Positions 17,051-25,413 of a stretch of 41,181 bases of DNA are shown one piece after another. The stretch comes from CAZPMT01 sp964587655 (GTDB taxonomy: Bacteria > Hydrogenedentota > Hydrogenedentia > Hydrogenedentales > SLHB01): NCBI GenBank assembly GCA_964587655.1, contig CAZPMT010000036.1, forward strand, positions 1 through 41,181, read 5' to 3'. The notes under the pieces were generated by a model. It was given only the letters and a program-made list of their open reading frames with translations, was not told the DNA's origin and ran no database searches. The position numbers were made by a program, and so were the translations under genes. The stretch's first letter is position 1; each line of letters starts with the position of its first letter.

Positions 17051-19267
17051 CTATTGGGAAAGCAGTTCATTCGGCTGCAATGTGCCCGCGATCAGGGACG
17101 CGATCTTCTCCGTTTCGATGCGTTCCGTTTCGATAGCACGTTTCGCGGCATCGGCGACTTCGGGCGGGCCGCTGCCTGACCACTTCTCGAGTACGGCCCA
17201 TGCCTCAGGCGTGTGAATGCATACGAGCGCGTTCACGGCGCGCGTCATGAGTTGCGCATCATCGAGCGCCGCGAGGTACTGTACCCAGACGGCAAGCGGC
17301 TCCGCCATGCGCGGCAGCGTGGCGATCGCGTCAGTGATCAGCGCGCGCGGGGACGTTTCCTTGATCGTTCTCCAATTGTCATCTACTGTGGCAGACACAG
17401 GCGTGTTATCGCTCCACCAACGCCCCAGGACCTCGCATGCGTCAGGCGTGCCGCACATGATCAACGCCTGGATCAGATAGCGTGTCTCTGGGGGCAGCGT
17501 CTGGCATGTACGCGCCTCATCGAGACACGCCAACAGAGGTTTGTCCAACGCAGGGTTCGGATACGCAGCCACGGCTGCGAAGAGGTCCATGAGGTTGCCA
17601 TCGCGCGATGCGGCGGGCGGTGCCGCTAGGGCTTGACGTCTCATCCTTATGTAAGGGTCTTCTGTTCGGCCCCGTCCGAACCTGGCCTGGGATTCCTCCG
17701 TACCGGTCTTCGCGGGAGCCGCCAGACATCCCGCGGGGATCTTGAACTCGCGTACGAGGCTGGGGGCTCGCATTAACGCCAGGTACCGCAGCCTCTCGAA
17801 AAGCGGCATCCTTCCGCCATTGCCTCCCCAGCGAAGAAGGGTATCGATAGGCGTGGACGGCACGGACTGTATCAAGAGCTGAGCGGATGCGGGAGTCAAA
17901 GCCGCGACTTCAAAGCGATCAGTAAAGTGAAGCTTCGAAGCCATCCGCATCAAGATCTGAGCGGATGCTGCAGATAGAGTCGCGACTTGAATGGGATCAA
18001 TCAAGGGAAGCTCCGAAGCCATCCTCCAGTCGTTGCGAGGATTGTCAAAGCCCGGCAGATCGAGGTAGAAGCTCGAGAGTGGGGCAATCCTGCGCCTGTC
18101 ATAAGGGCCGCTCAGGTAGGCTTGCCGCAGCACCTCGAAGGGTGTGCCGAACGCGCCGGCGTCGTACGTGATGCGGTCTTGCAGCGCAGGGGGATGAAGC
18201 TTCCCGACCGCATAAAACACCGGAAGGAAGCGGACGGCAACTCCTTCGGGACTCACGAATGCAGGCCGAACGCCGTTGTGAAACCGCGATGGCGTGTTCC
18301 TGCGACTCCGTTCTTCCACGTAGGAGCCTTCGAGGAACGGAAGCAACCGATCACCCAGCAGGTTGATCGCATACCATTCCGGCGATGGGATGCGGAAGGA
18401 GCGTTTCTCCTCGACGCGGTCCAAGATGTCGGCCCAACACGCGGACACTTCGTCCTCGGACATGGATTCACGGATGCCGAACTCCATGCAGACGGCTTGA
18501 TCGAGCGCCGGCTTGATGCGCAGGTCTTGGTATGCCGTATCGTTCAGGAAGCTGAACAGAGGCGTCAGATTTGCGGCCGTGTGCTTCACCCATGCCGAGT
18601 CTGGTTTGTATCCCGCGTGCTGGAGCGCGTGAACCAGGGCATCCGCATGCGCCTGAATCGAGAGGAACATGGGCCCGGTCGCCGACTCGACGCGAACGCC
18701 ATCCGGCGCACAGAACAGGCCGCTGTGTCCGGCGCAGTCAAAACTCAACCAGTACTGCTGTCGCGCTTCCCGAGGGACGTACCCGAACCAGTTCTCGATG
18801 GCTACGAATGACCGGCATTTCTTGCCCCGCACGTCGCTCGTCTCTTGCGACGGCGGATTAGCGGGGGGAATACTCTTGAAGAATTCGTGCAGATCGATCT
18901 CGAACGGCGATCTGCCAACAAGTGTGCCATTGCAGTAGACGTCCACCGGGTCGAAATCCCACTTGACCGTTTCCGTCTGGGTTACTTTCGCGGCGGCCTT
19001 AGGCAGCAGGTAATACGTCTGCAGTACAGTCCAGGCGAATGGAACGCAGCACCATTCGACGAGCAAAATAAGCCACACCCATCTCCGGCGCAAGAGGAAC
19101 CCGAGCAGAATCAACGCGAAGACGACCAGGAAAACGGCAAAGGACACGGTGTCCAACCTGAGACCCGAGTAGACCGGGATCAACCACAAGGGGACCGGCA
19201 ACATCAAGACCCATGCCACGAGTGCGGCCAGGAAACGGGTCCATCGCAGTTCATGCAGACGCGTCAT
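17051..19267 (-). CDS. Membrane protein with PEGA-like and HEAT-like regions
   Basis: 738 residues. The ATG at 19267 overlaps the permease stop (ATGA) and follows GGAGGTGGAG; a frame extending upstream to 19423 is shadow. Three or four membrane helices fill residues 10-90. A PEGA-like stretch (WDFDPVDVYCNGTLVGRSPFEIDL, 103-126) follows. The long middle resembles no family I know. The last 180 residues are helical, with repeated A-x-x-x-L-x-x-x patterns like HEAT repeats (TPEAWAVLEKWSGSGPPEVADAAKRAIE). A 26-codon tandem duplication lies near residues 415-466. It is the last gene of the GntR-ABC operon, so it may assist the transporter or act with it at the envelope. Function unknown. Confidence 0.75.
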   Translation of the reverse strand: MTRLHELRWTRFLAALVAWVLMLPVPLWLIPVYSGLRLDTVSFAVFLVVFALILLGFLLRRRWVWLILLVEWCCVPFAWTVLQTYYLLPKAAAKVTQTETVKWDFDPVDVYCNGTLVGRSPFEIDLHEFFKSIPPANPPSQETSDVRGKKCRSFVAIENWFGYVPREARQQYWLSFDCAGHSGLFCAPDGVRVESATGPMFLSIQAHADALVHALQHAGYKPDSAWVKHTAANLTPLFSFLNDTAYQDLRIKPALDQAVCMEFGIRESMSEDEVSACWADILDRVEEKRSFRIPSPEWYAINLLGDRLLPFLEGSYVEERSRRNTPSRFHNGVRPAFVSPEGVAVRFLPVFYAVGKLHPPALQDRITYDAGAFGTPFEVLRQAYLSGPYDRRRIAPLSSFYLDLPGFDNPRNDWRMASELPLIDPIQVATLSAASAQILMRMASKLHFTDRFEVAALTPASAQLLIQSVPSTPIDTLLRWGGNGGRMPLFERLRYLALMRAPSLVREFKIPAGCLAAPAKTGTEESQARFGRGRTEDPYIRMRRQALAAPPAASRDGNLMDLFAAVAAYPNPALDKPLLACLDEARTCQTLPPETRYLIQALIMCGTPDACEVLGRWWSDNTPVSATVDDNWRTIKETSPRALITDAIATLPRMAEPLAVWVQYLAALDDAQLMTRAVNALVCIHTPEAWAVLEKWSGSGPPEVADAAKRAIETERIETEKIASLIAGTLQPNELLSQ
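17869..18024 (-). repeat. 78-bp in-frame tandem duplication
   Basis: Two adjacent 78-bp copies (17869-17946 and 17947-18024), clearly similar but diverged. They encode two 26-residue units starting MASELPLIDPIQV and MASKLHFTDRFEV and sharing the core ASAQ[IL]L. The frame is kept, so the duplication is tolerated. Confidence 0.85.
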
Positions 19268-19956
19268 GACTCCACCTCCATGTGGCGATACACGTGGATC
19301 GCCATCGCCGTCGTGGCCACGGTGACAACTGCGATGCCGGCAACCAATACGCCATAGGGCCAGCGCGGCGCCGTTGCCGACGGCCCCAGATTTACCAATA
19401 CAAACAAAGTCGCCGGAAAGCACACGGCCATGACGGACAGCAGGGTCCTGCGGAGCGTGCCGCTTACGGCGCCGCCGAGATGACGCCAGTTAAACTCGGC
19501 GAAGGCGTTCAGATAGAGGGCGGCTTGATAGGCGAGCAGTCCATACACGGCGCAAGGCCACAGGACGGCCAGGTCGAACCAACGCGAGGCGGGATAGAAC
19601 GGGTTTGTCTCCTCGGCGAGGATCTCCTGGAACTGTGAACGTGCCCCGCTGCCTACCAGAGCCAGAACGACCAGCAATGCCAGCACTTGGAGTGACAATC
19701 CCAGCAGCCAACGGTTCATGAACAACTGCGTCCTCGTGAGCGGACGCGACCAAAGGAAGGATTGGGTCCCCGCGGGATCGTGAAAGATACGCCAACCGAG
19801 CAGCGCGCCCTGGAATGCGGCCAGGACGGCCATCGCTATGTCATTGTGCGCCAGCGGATAGGGCTTCAGTACCAGGTAAGACACGGTGACTAACAGAAAG
19901 GCGAGATACCAGGCCCATACCTTGCGGATCTCGACAAGCATAAGCCGCGCGTTCAT
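19264..19956 (-). CDS. ABC transporter permease
   Basis: 230 residues with about six membrane helices, of the ABC-2 type permease style found beside YtrA-type regulators. The ATG at 19956 overlaps the ATPase stop by four bases (ATGA) and has AGGAGGAAG upstream; an extension to 20067 overlaps the ATPase gene and is Arg-rich, so it is shadow. The cytoplasmic loop FHDPAGTQSFLWSRPLTRTQLF matches the element after the second helix of such permeases (SRPLSR-like). It works with the ATPase at 19953-20870. The transported substrate cannot be inferred; relatives act in antibiotic or cell-envelope stress response. Confidence 0.85.
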   Translation of the reverse strand: MNARLMLVEIRKVWAWYLAFLLVTVSYLVLKPYPLAHNDIAMAVLAAFQGALLGWRIFHDPAGTQSFLWSRPLTRTQLFMNRWLLGLSLQVLALLVVLALVGSGARSQFQEILAEETNPFYPASRWFDLAVLWPCAVYGLLAYQAALYLNAFAEFNWRHLGGAVSGTLRRTLLSVMAVCFPATLFVLVNLGPSATAPRWPYGVLVAGIAVVTVATTAMAIHVYRHMEVES

Positions 19957-20870
19957 ACGACGCTTCCTCCTGTTTCGATACGATCGCCGGTGACCAGTTC
20001 CACAAACAGATCCTCGAGGTTCAAGCCGCGCATCTCGACGCGCCCGTACGCCGGGTCTTCGGCACACAGCGCGCGAAGGCGATCCTCGTTGAAGTCGAGG
20101 ATTGTAGCGCGCACGTCCTCGCCCGCCTTTCGGAACGAGGCCACGCGGAAGTGCCGCTCGACGGTTTCGCGCGTTGCGGAGCCCGGCAGATGCAGGACGC
20201 GCGCGCAGTCCTTGAGTTCTTCAAGTTCGCCATCGAGGATCTTTCGACCGTCCTTCAGGATCGCCACACGGTCCACGATGCGTTCGAGATCCGTTAACAA
20301 GTGCGACGACAGGAACACGGTGCATTCCTTCTCGCGATTGCTCTCGAGCAGCGCGTCGAGGAAAATCCTCCGGGCCGCGGCATCAAGCCCGGACGCCGGT
20401 TCATCCAGGATCAACAGCTCCGCGCCCGTACACAGCGCGAGCACGAGGCACAGCGCGCGTTTCTGTCCTTTGGAGAGCGTGGCAAAGGGGCCTGCGTCTT
20501 CCAGCCCGAAACGGTTCATCAGGCCACGCGCGCGAATGGCGTCCCAATTCGGATAGAGACTGGCATTGAGTGCCAGCGCTTCGTTCGGTCGCATCCAGCG
20601 GGGCAAATTCATATTCTCGGAGATATAAGCCACTCGCTGCCGTTCGGCGCGCGACAGCCGGCGTGGATCATGTCCGAAGATTTCGACCGCGCCGCCGCTC
20701 GGGTGCAGATGTCCCATCAACATGCGGATCGTAGTCGTTTTCCCCGCGCCATTCTGGCCGAGGAATCCGAAGATCGCGCCACGTGGTACATTCAAGATGA
20801 TCTCGGCAACGGCTTGCTTGTTGTCAAACCAACGACTGAGACCTTCCGTGTGAATCACCGATTCGTTCAT
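19953..20870 (-). CDS. ABC transporter ATP-binding protein
   Basis: 305 residues. Walker A is GQNGAGKT at 38-45, the signature is LSKGQKRA near 132-139, Walker B is LLILDEPASGLD at 152-163, and the switch His is in SSHLL. The Q-loop region is SENMNLPRWMRPNEA. The C-terminal extension of about 90 residues is typical of the single-domain ATPases paired with ABC-2 permeases (YtrB/YxlF-like). The start overlaps the GntR gene by four bases and the end overlaps the permease by four, so the operon is tightly coupled. Confidence 0.95.
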   Translation of the reverse strand: MNESVIHTEGLSRWFDNKQAVAEIILNVPRGAIFGFLGQNGAGKTTTIRMLMGHLHPSGGAVEIFGHDPRRLSRAERQRVAYISENMNLPRWMRPNEALALNASLYPNWDAIRARGLMNRFGLEDAGPFATLSKGQKRALCLVLALCTGAELLILDEPASGLDAAARRIFLDALLESNREKECTVFLSSHLLTDLERIVDRVAILKDGRKILDGELEELKDCARVLHLPGSATRETVERHFRVASFRKAGEDVRATILDFNEDRLRALCAEDPAYGRVEMRGLNLEDLFVELVTGDRIETGGSVV

Positions 20871-21256
20871 GATCTGCCTTTCGCAATCCGATCCAATTCC
20901 TCGCCAACAATTCCCTGGATCGCCCCACCATCCAATCCCAGGCGCAGACCTTCGACAATCATCCGTTGCGCCTGGTCAGCGACAATCTTTCGGGCTGCCT
21001 TGGGCGCGACCAAGTTCGGGTTGTTCCGGATAAATGCCCCCTGGCCCTGGCGCAGCGTTAAGACCCCCGCATGCTCGAGCTCCGTGTAGACCTTCGCCGC
21101 CGTAGTCGGGTTGATTGCGAGTTCGCGCGCCAACTCGCGGATCGAAGGAATGCGGTCGCCCTCCCGGAGTTGCCCGCTGACCACCATCAGCTTGATCTGC
21201 TCGACCGCCTGGCGATATATCGGCTCGCTGCTGTTGTAGTCGATGTGAACGCGCAC
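20867..21256 (-). CDS. GntR-family (YtrA-like) transcriptional repressor
   Basis: 129 residues: an N-terminal winged helix-turn-helix (PIYRQAVEQIKLMVVSGQLREGDRIPSIRELARELAINPTTAAKVYTELE) and a short helical C-terminus without a ligand domain, as in the YtrA subfamily. Residues SIRELARELAINPTTAAKVY form the recognition helix-turn-helix. The start is GTG at 21256, 26 bases after the predicted transcription start. A palindrome on its own promoter makes autorepression likely. YtrA-type repressors commonly govern the ABC genes immediately downstream. Confidence 0.9.
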   Translation of the reverse strand: MRVHIDYNSSEPIYRQAVEQIKLMVVSGQLREGDRIPSIRELARELAINPTTAAKVYTELEHAGVLTLRQGQGAFIRNNPNLVAPKAARKIVADQAQRMIVEGLRLGLDGGAIQGIVGEELDRIAKGRS

Positions 21257-21280
21257 GTCCTGGACTCCGGTTGTCTGTTC

Positions 21281-21317
21281 TGTATGATATCATACCATAC
21301 ACTTTGCGATTTGTCAA
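21281..21317 (-). promoter_or_regulatory. Promoter with overlapping YtrA-type operator
   Basis: On the minus strand TTGACA (21312-21317) and TATGAT (21289-21294) are 17 bases apart, near consensus. The perfect 14-mer palindrome GTATGATATCATAC (21282-21295), within the wider TGTATG-N9-CATACA (21281-21301), covers the -10 element. This is how a GntR dimer would block RNA polymerase. Confidence 0.85.
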
Positions 21318-21853
21318 GCCCCTTCGTTCTCTTGCGTTCTTGCGTTGACAGATTGGGACTGCCTTGGTATTATCTTCGAACCGCCGACCTTGGTTTCCGC
21401 GGAGCGTCAACGGTTTTACAGGATGCTGTACCAAAGCGTGCGTTACACGAGCAGACAAGCGCTCTTGCACATACGGGTTTCCGCTATTGATACACGATTA
21501 TCCGTAGAAAAGCCGACGAACGCCAGATAGCAATTCCCGGCCTGTTGTGAGACACCCGCACCAGTCTTCGCCATATGTGATTACGAAAGAATACGTTACG
21601 GTTTGCGACCCAATTTGCCGGATATCCGCTGAATCCTTATCAACTTATTGGATCATTTCTTGCTGTACTGGGCAAGAATTCGTCCGTTATCCCGAGCGTG
21701 GCGCTGCTCGGCAGCGTTAAGGGCTTTGGCGTTTACTTGAAACACCCTTTACAAACGGGCAATGATCTGTTGTAGACAAGGGGTAGCAACCCCTTGTCTC
21801 TGGGATGCCGGTATATCGGAAATTGCCGCGACCCTAAGGAGCATACAAAGGGA
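21302..21853. other. Intergenic region upstream of the respiratory operon
   Basis: About 550 bases between the divergent GntR operon and the NrfD operon. It holds the GntR promoter at its left edge and a REP-like hairpin at 21774-21799. It must carry the respiratory operon's promoter, but only weak candidates are visible (for example TTTACA with a poor -10 near 21750). No protein-like frame is present in the remainder. Confidence 0.5.
21774..21799. repeat. REP-like hairpin, copy 1
   Basis: AGACAAGGGGT, the loop AGCA and ACCCCTTGTCT form a perfect 11-bp stem, preceded by TGTTGT. A diverged copy with the same lead and core lies at 22791-22823 inside the cytochrome gene. Confidence 0.8.
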
Positions 21854-22294
21854 ATGGTGAGGTCTGTTCTTGCGCGCGTGACCGCGTTCGTGAAGTGGCT
21901 GTTGGCGCCTGAAAAGTTGGACTGCATTCCGGAACACGGCCTTGACCGTGCCCGCCCGTATTATGGTCCGATATACGGGCGGAATAGCAACTTTCTCGCG
22001 TGGCTCCTCTCATGGGAAGCAGTACCGGTGGAAGATCCCGTTGAGGCGTCCTCGTCCGCCCGGCCGACGTTCATGTCGTGGGAGGAAATACCGGTGGTAT
22101 GTCCAGCTGGGGCGTCTTCGTCTACCCGGCCGACGTTCCTGGCGTATCTTTTTTCGCGAGAGTCCCTGCCTCAGACGCAGATTTTCGGCGTACAACGGCC
22201 CGGTTCCTCGAAGCGGCGGGGACGCCGCTGCCACGATCCTGTCGAGGCCGAAGATCCTAAACCTGAACCCCCGACGTCAAAGGGAAAGAACTGA
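21854..22294 (+). CDS. Small protein with four amphipathic Trp/Leu motifs
   Basis: 146 residues, not recognised. Four versions of a motif F-[VLM]-x-[WY]-L-[LF]-[SA]-x-E-x-[LV]-[PD] occur: FVKWLLAPEKLD (12-23), FLAWLLSWEAVP (47-58), the shortened FMSWEEIP (73-80) and FLAYLFSRESLP (95-106). Linkers between copies are alike (ASSSARPTF, ASSSTRPTF), and the DNA of copies two and three is visibly duplicated. The tail is basic then Pro-rich. There is no signal peptide or long membrane helix; the motifs could lie as amphipathic helices on the membrane. The ATG at 21854 follows AAAGGGA; an upstream ATG at 21794 lies in the REP hairpin edge. It ends one base before the cytochrome start, so it is probably first in the respiratory operon and could organise that complex. 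Confidence 0.7.
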   Translation: MVRSVLARVTAFVKWLLAPEKLDCIPEHGLDRARPYYGPIYGRNSNFLAWLLSWEAVPVEDPVEASSSARPTFMSWEEIPVVCPAGASSSTRPTFLAYLFSRESLPQTQIFGVQRPGSSKRRGRRCHDPVEAEDPKPEPPTSKGKN

Positions 22295-22295
22295 G

Positions 22296-22835
22296 ATGGA
22301 ACACACGAAGCATATCTGGCGCGCCGTCTTGTTGTTAATATTGATCGCGATTGCCGCAATAGTCGGACGCCATTTTATGGTTCCCGCCTCGTTCGGCGAC
22401 AAAGGCTTCTATCGATATGACAGCCTCGCGGAGTTCATGTCCAAACCGGTGATTCACGGGGACGTCGACTCCTGCCGCTCATGTCACTCAGCAGTCTTCG
22501 ATACCGAGAGGAAAGGGAAACACACCTCCGTATCTTGTGAGGTCTGCCACGGGCCGCTCGCCGCTCACGCTAAAGATAACGCCAAGTTCGCGGACGCCCA
22601 GATCGATCGTTCTCACAACCTTTGCCTTAAGTGTCATCAGAAACTCAGAGCCAAACCGGAAAAGTATCCCCAGATTGAAGCGATGGAACACCTCGTGAAA
22701 AACGGTGTGATCTCGGAGCGAGAACCGATTCCGGAGGGTGCCTGTATCGCATGTCATGACCCCCACAGTCCCGGGGGCACTGAGCCGTCGGTTGTAGACA
22801 ATGGGCCGCAACCCGTTGTCAACGTGGAGAAATGA
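22296..22835 (+). CDS. Membrane-anchored tetraheme cytochrome c
   Basis: 179 residues. One N-terminal membrane helix (residues 8-24, VLLLILIAIAAIV) anchors a periplasmic domain with four CXXCH heme sites: CRSCH 60-64, CEVCH 81-85, CLKCH 110-114 and CIACH 150-154. Several further His residues could be distal ligands. It would pass electrons between the quinone-reactive NrfD partner and periplasmic acceptors. The first gene of module 1, its start is one base after the small repeat protein. The last 15 residues (VVDNGPQPVVNVEK region) are encoded by a REP-like palindrome, so the original C-terminus may have been replaced. Confidence 0.9.
   Translation: MEHTKHIWRAVLLLILIAIAAIVGRHFMVPASFGDKGFYRYDSLAEFMSKPVIHGDVDSCRSCHSAVFDTERKGKHTSVSCEVCHGPLAAHAKDNAKFADAQIDRSHNLCLKCHQKLRAKPEKYPQIEAMEHLVKNGVISEREPIPEGACIACHDPHSPGGTEPSVVDNGPQPVVNVEK
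22791..22823. repeat. REP-like palindrome inside cytochrome gene, copy 2
   Basis: GTTGTAGACAATGGG, a CCGCAA spacer and CCCGTTGTCAAC form a stem with one G-T-type mismatch. It shares GTTGTAGACAA-GGG-GCAACCC-TTGTC with the hairpin at 21774-21799 and supplies the C-terminal codons of the cytochrome. Confidence 0.75.
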
Positions 22836-22839
22836 ACGC

Positions 22840-23640
22840 ATGAAGATAGAAGAGACAGGAGAAGGCGCGACTCGACGGGATTTCCTGAAACGAGCGGCGC
22901 AGGGAGTTTCCGGCGTTGCCGTGGTGATCGCGCTGGGCAAACACACGCTTGTTATGGCGGAGGCCGCGCCTCAAGAAGCCGGGACGCCCGCCACGGAGGC
23001 CACGTACAATCCGGCAAGCCACCGGTACGTCTACCTTATCGACATCACAAAGTGCATAGGGTGCGGGTCCTGCGTGCGAGCCTGCGAAACCGAGAATTCC
23101 GTCCCCAAGAATTTCTTCCGAACATGGGTAGAACGCTATATGGTTTCGAGCAGCGGCCGCGCCAGCGTAGATTCCCCCAACGGAGGACGGGACAGCTTTC
23201 CGCCCATCGTCACCGATGAGAACATCGCCAAGGCCTTCTTTGTTCCGAAGATCTGCAACCACTGCACGAGCACGCCCTGCGTGCAGTTGTGTCCCGTGGG
23301 CGCGTCCTACCAAAGCCCCGACGGCATCATCCTGGTCGACGAGAAGCGGTGCATCGGGTGCAGCTACTGCGTGCAAGCGTGTCCTTACGGGTCGCGATTC
23401 ATCCATCCCGAGACCCACACCGCATCCAAGTGCACGCTCTGCTACCACCGGATCACGAAAGGCATGTTGACCGCGTGCGTTCAGGCCTGTCCAGTGGGGG
23501 CCCGCCAATTCGGCGACACCAAGAAACTCCACGACCGGGTTTCCGAGATCATCGCGACGAGCCAAGTCCATGTCCTCAAGCCGGAACTCATGACCGAGCC
23601 GAACTGCTACTACCTCGGTTCGAGCAAGGAGGTGCGCTAA
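22840..23640 (+). CDS. Tat-exported four-cluster ferredoxin subunit (PsrB/DsrO-like), module 1
   Basis: 266 residues. A twin-arginine signal (TRRDFLKRAA, 11-20) directs export of the folded protein. Sixteen Cys residues in four groups bind four [4Fe-4S] clusters: C72/75/78/82, C139/142/147/151, C171/174/177/181 and C198/201/213/217. This is the electron-transfer subunit of the PsrB/NrfC/DsrO family, moving electrons between an NrfD-type membrane subunit and a redox partner. The ATG at 22840 follows GGAGAAA; a frame starting at 22801 reads through the cytochrome end. Its stop overlaps the NrfD start (TAATG). All clusters are complete, unlike the module 2 paralogue. Confidence 0.95.
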   Translation: MKIEETGEGATRRDFLKRAAQGVSGVAVVIALGKHTLVMAEAAPQEAGTPATEATYNPASHRYVYLIDITKCIGCGSCVRACETENSVPKNFFRTWVERYMVSSSGRASVDSPNGGRDSFPPIVTDENIAKAFFVPKICNHCTSTPCVQLCPVGASYQSPDGIILVDEKRCIGCSYCVQACPYGSRFIHPETHTASKCTLCYHRITKGMLTACVQACPVGARQFGDTKKLHDRVSEIIATSQVHVLKPELMTEPNCYYLGSSKEVR

Positions 23641-24806
23641 TGCTGCCGGAAGTATCGGGTTTCCTGTTTCCCAACGACATCCACATAATGTGGAGCCTGA
23701 TGATCGTGATGTATCCGTACATCACCGGGCTTGTGGCGGGCGCCTTCATCGTTTCCTCGCTCTACCATGTGTTCGCACGTCAGGAACTGCGCCCGGTGGC
23801 GCGTCTGTCCATGGTGGCCTCGCTGGCGTTCCTTCTCGTGGCCACGCTGCCCCTTCTGTTCCACCTGGGACACCCCGAGCGCGCACTCAACATCGTCATC
23901 ACGCCGCATTTCACCTCAGCCATGGCCGCTTTCGGCCTCATCTACACCCTGTACATGGTCATACTCCTGTTTGAAGTGTGGCTCGTGTTCCGCAAGGAAA
24001 TAATCATGCTTGCGGCACGAAGCCGCGGCATCAAACGCTGGTTGTTCGCAGCCCTCGCCCTCGGCGTCTACGACACAAGCGAAGAGTCCCTCCGCGTCGA
24101 CCATCGTGCAATCATTGTCTTTGCCTCTATCGGGATACCGGCCGCCTGCATCCTTCACGGCTACGTCGGCTTCATGTTCGGTTCCGTCAAGGCAAACTAC
24201 TGGTGGTCCACGCCTCTGATGCCCATCATCTTTCTTTTTTCCGCCGTCATGTCGGGCATGGCTGCGATCGTCGTACTGTATCAAGCCCTCATGAAACTCA
24301 GCGGCAAACGCATAGACGGCGAATGCGTGCAATCGCTTGCCCGATGGCTGTGGCTGTTCACCGTCCTCACCGTGACCATCGAACTCCTCGAGATCGTCAT
24401 GCTTGCCTATGAAAAGAACGAGGAATGGCTGGTCATCGCCCCATTGCTCGGGAGCAAACTCGCCTTCTCCTTCCTCGGCGTCCAACTCATATTCGGCTCC
24501 TTGATTCCCATTATCCTCTTGGGTATCGTGGTGCTTATGAGACCTTTCCTGACGGACCCGCTGCGAAATACCATCACGTTCCTGGCGTCCATAATACTGC
24601 TGATTCAGGTCTTCGCCATGCGCTGGAACGTCGTGATCGGCGGCCAGATATTCTCGAAGAGCATGCGCGGCTTCCGCGAAAGCTACGTCCCCGGCCTTTT
24701 CGAGAAAGAGGGTATAGCCGTTGCCTTGCTGATCCTCGTTATCCCGTTCGTCTTCATGGCGCTGTTCAACAAGTTCCTGCCCTTGTATGAAAGGCCCAAT
24801 GAATAA
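23640..24806 (+). CDS. NrfD/PsrC-family quinone-interacting membrane subunit, module 1
   Basis: 388 residues with about ten hydrophobic helices. The start (PNDIHIMWSLMIVMYPYITGLVAGAFIVSSLYHVF) and the LFHLGHPERALNIV loop are typical of the NrfD/PsrC family, which oxidises or reduces menaquinone at the periplasmic side. It overlaps the ferredoxin subunit by one base and the next cytochrome by eight. The partner catalytic subunit that PsrC or NrfD complexes usually have is absent, so electrons would leave through hemes instead. Confidence 0.9.
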   Translation: MLPEVSGFLFPNDIHIMWSLMIVMYPYITGLVAGAFIVSSLYHVFARQELRPVARLSMVASLAFLLVATLPLLFHLGHPERALNIVITPHFTSAMAAFGLIYTLYMVILLFEVWLVFRKEIIMLAARSRGIKRWLFAALALGVYDTSEESLRVDHRAIIVFASIGIPAACILHGYVGFMFGSVKANYWWSTPLMPIIFLFSAVMSGMAAIVVLYQALMKLSGKRIDGECVQSLARWLWLFTVLTVTIELLEIVMLAYEKNEEWLVIAPLLGSKLAFSFLGVQLIFGSLIPIILLGIVVLMRPFLTDPLRNTITFLASIILLIQVFAMRWNVVIGGQIFSKSMRGFRESYVPGLFEKEGIAVALLILVIPFVFMALFNKFLPLYERPNE

Positions 24807-25413
24807 GAAAGACCTCCGGGCAAGCCTCGCGATCCTGGTTCTGGTCGCCGGTGCGGTACTGCTATCCTCTTGTCCTGAAGCGTTCAAGCCCCCCGTTCCG
24901 GACACTCTTTACAAGAGAGACGCCTCCGCGGGGTTGTTCGATACTGCGCCAGTCAGGGGAGCAGTAAGGCCCTTGCGCCTCCACCGGGACGGCGACGAAT
25001 ACGAATGCACCACCTGTCACGACACCTTTACGGGCGACCAAAACGAAGCCGCGCTAAAGGGCGAACACAAAGACATCTCCTTCAATCACGGCCTCAACCA
25101 GCGTTGTTTGAATTGCCATAACGCGAAGAACTGCCAGACCTACGTGAACTACGATGGAAGCGAGATCCCGACGGACCAGCCGACCCGCCTTTGCGCAAAA
25201 TGCCACGGCCCTTTGTACCATGAGTGGCTCATAGGGATTCATGGACGAACAAACGGTTCGTGGGATCCGAGCCGCGGGGAACAGGAAAAGCTCGACTGTA
25301 TTCAGTGTCACAATCCTCACCATCCACGATTCCAACCCATGACGCCTGAACCACCTCCCCTCTTGACGCGGTTTGATGTCCATCCTCCTGGAGAGCCCGC
25401 AAATGGCCAGTGA
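24799..25413 (+). CDS. Tetraheme cytochrome c lipoprotein, module 2
   Basis: 204 residues. The N-terminus is a lipoprotein signal with lipobox LSSC, the lipidated Cys being C25. Heme sites: CTTCH 70-74, CLNCH 103-107, CAKCH 132-136 and CIQCH 167-171. An extra Cys lies in KNCQTY near 112. This cytochrome is lipid-anchored whereas module 1's is helix-anchored, so the two modules are not simple copies. I chose the ATG at 24799; the ATG at 24787 is an alternative four codons earlier. It overlaps the ferredoxin subunit downstream by 11 bases. Probable periplasm-facing electron carrier. Confidence 0.9.
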   Translation: MNKKDLRASLAILVLVAGAVLLSSCPEAFKPPVPDTLYKRDASAGLFDTAPVRGAVRPLRLHRDGDEYECTTCHDTFTGDQNEAALKGEHKDISFNHGLNQRCLNCHNAKNCQTYVNYDGSEIPTDQPTRLCAKCHGPLYHEWLIGIHGRTNGSWDPSRGEQEKLDCIQCHNPHHPRFQPMTPEPPPLLTRFDVHPPGEPANGQ

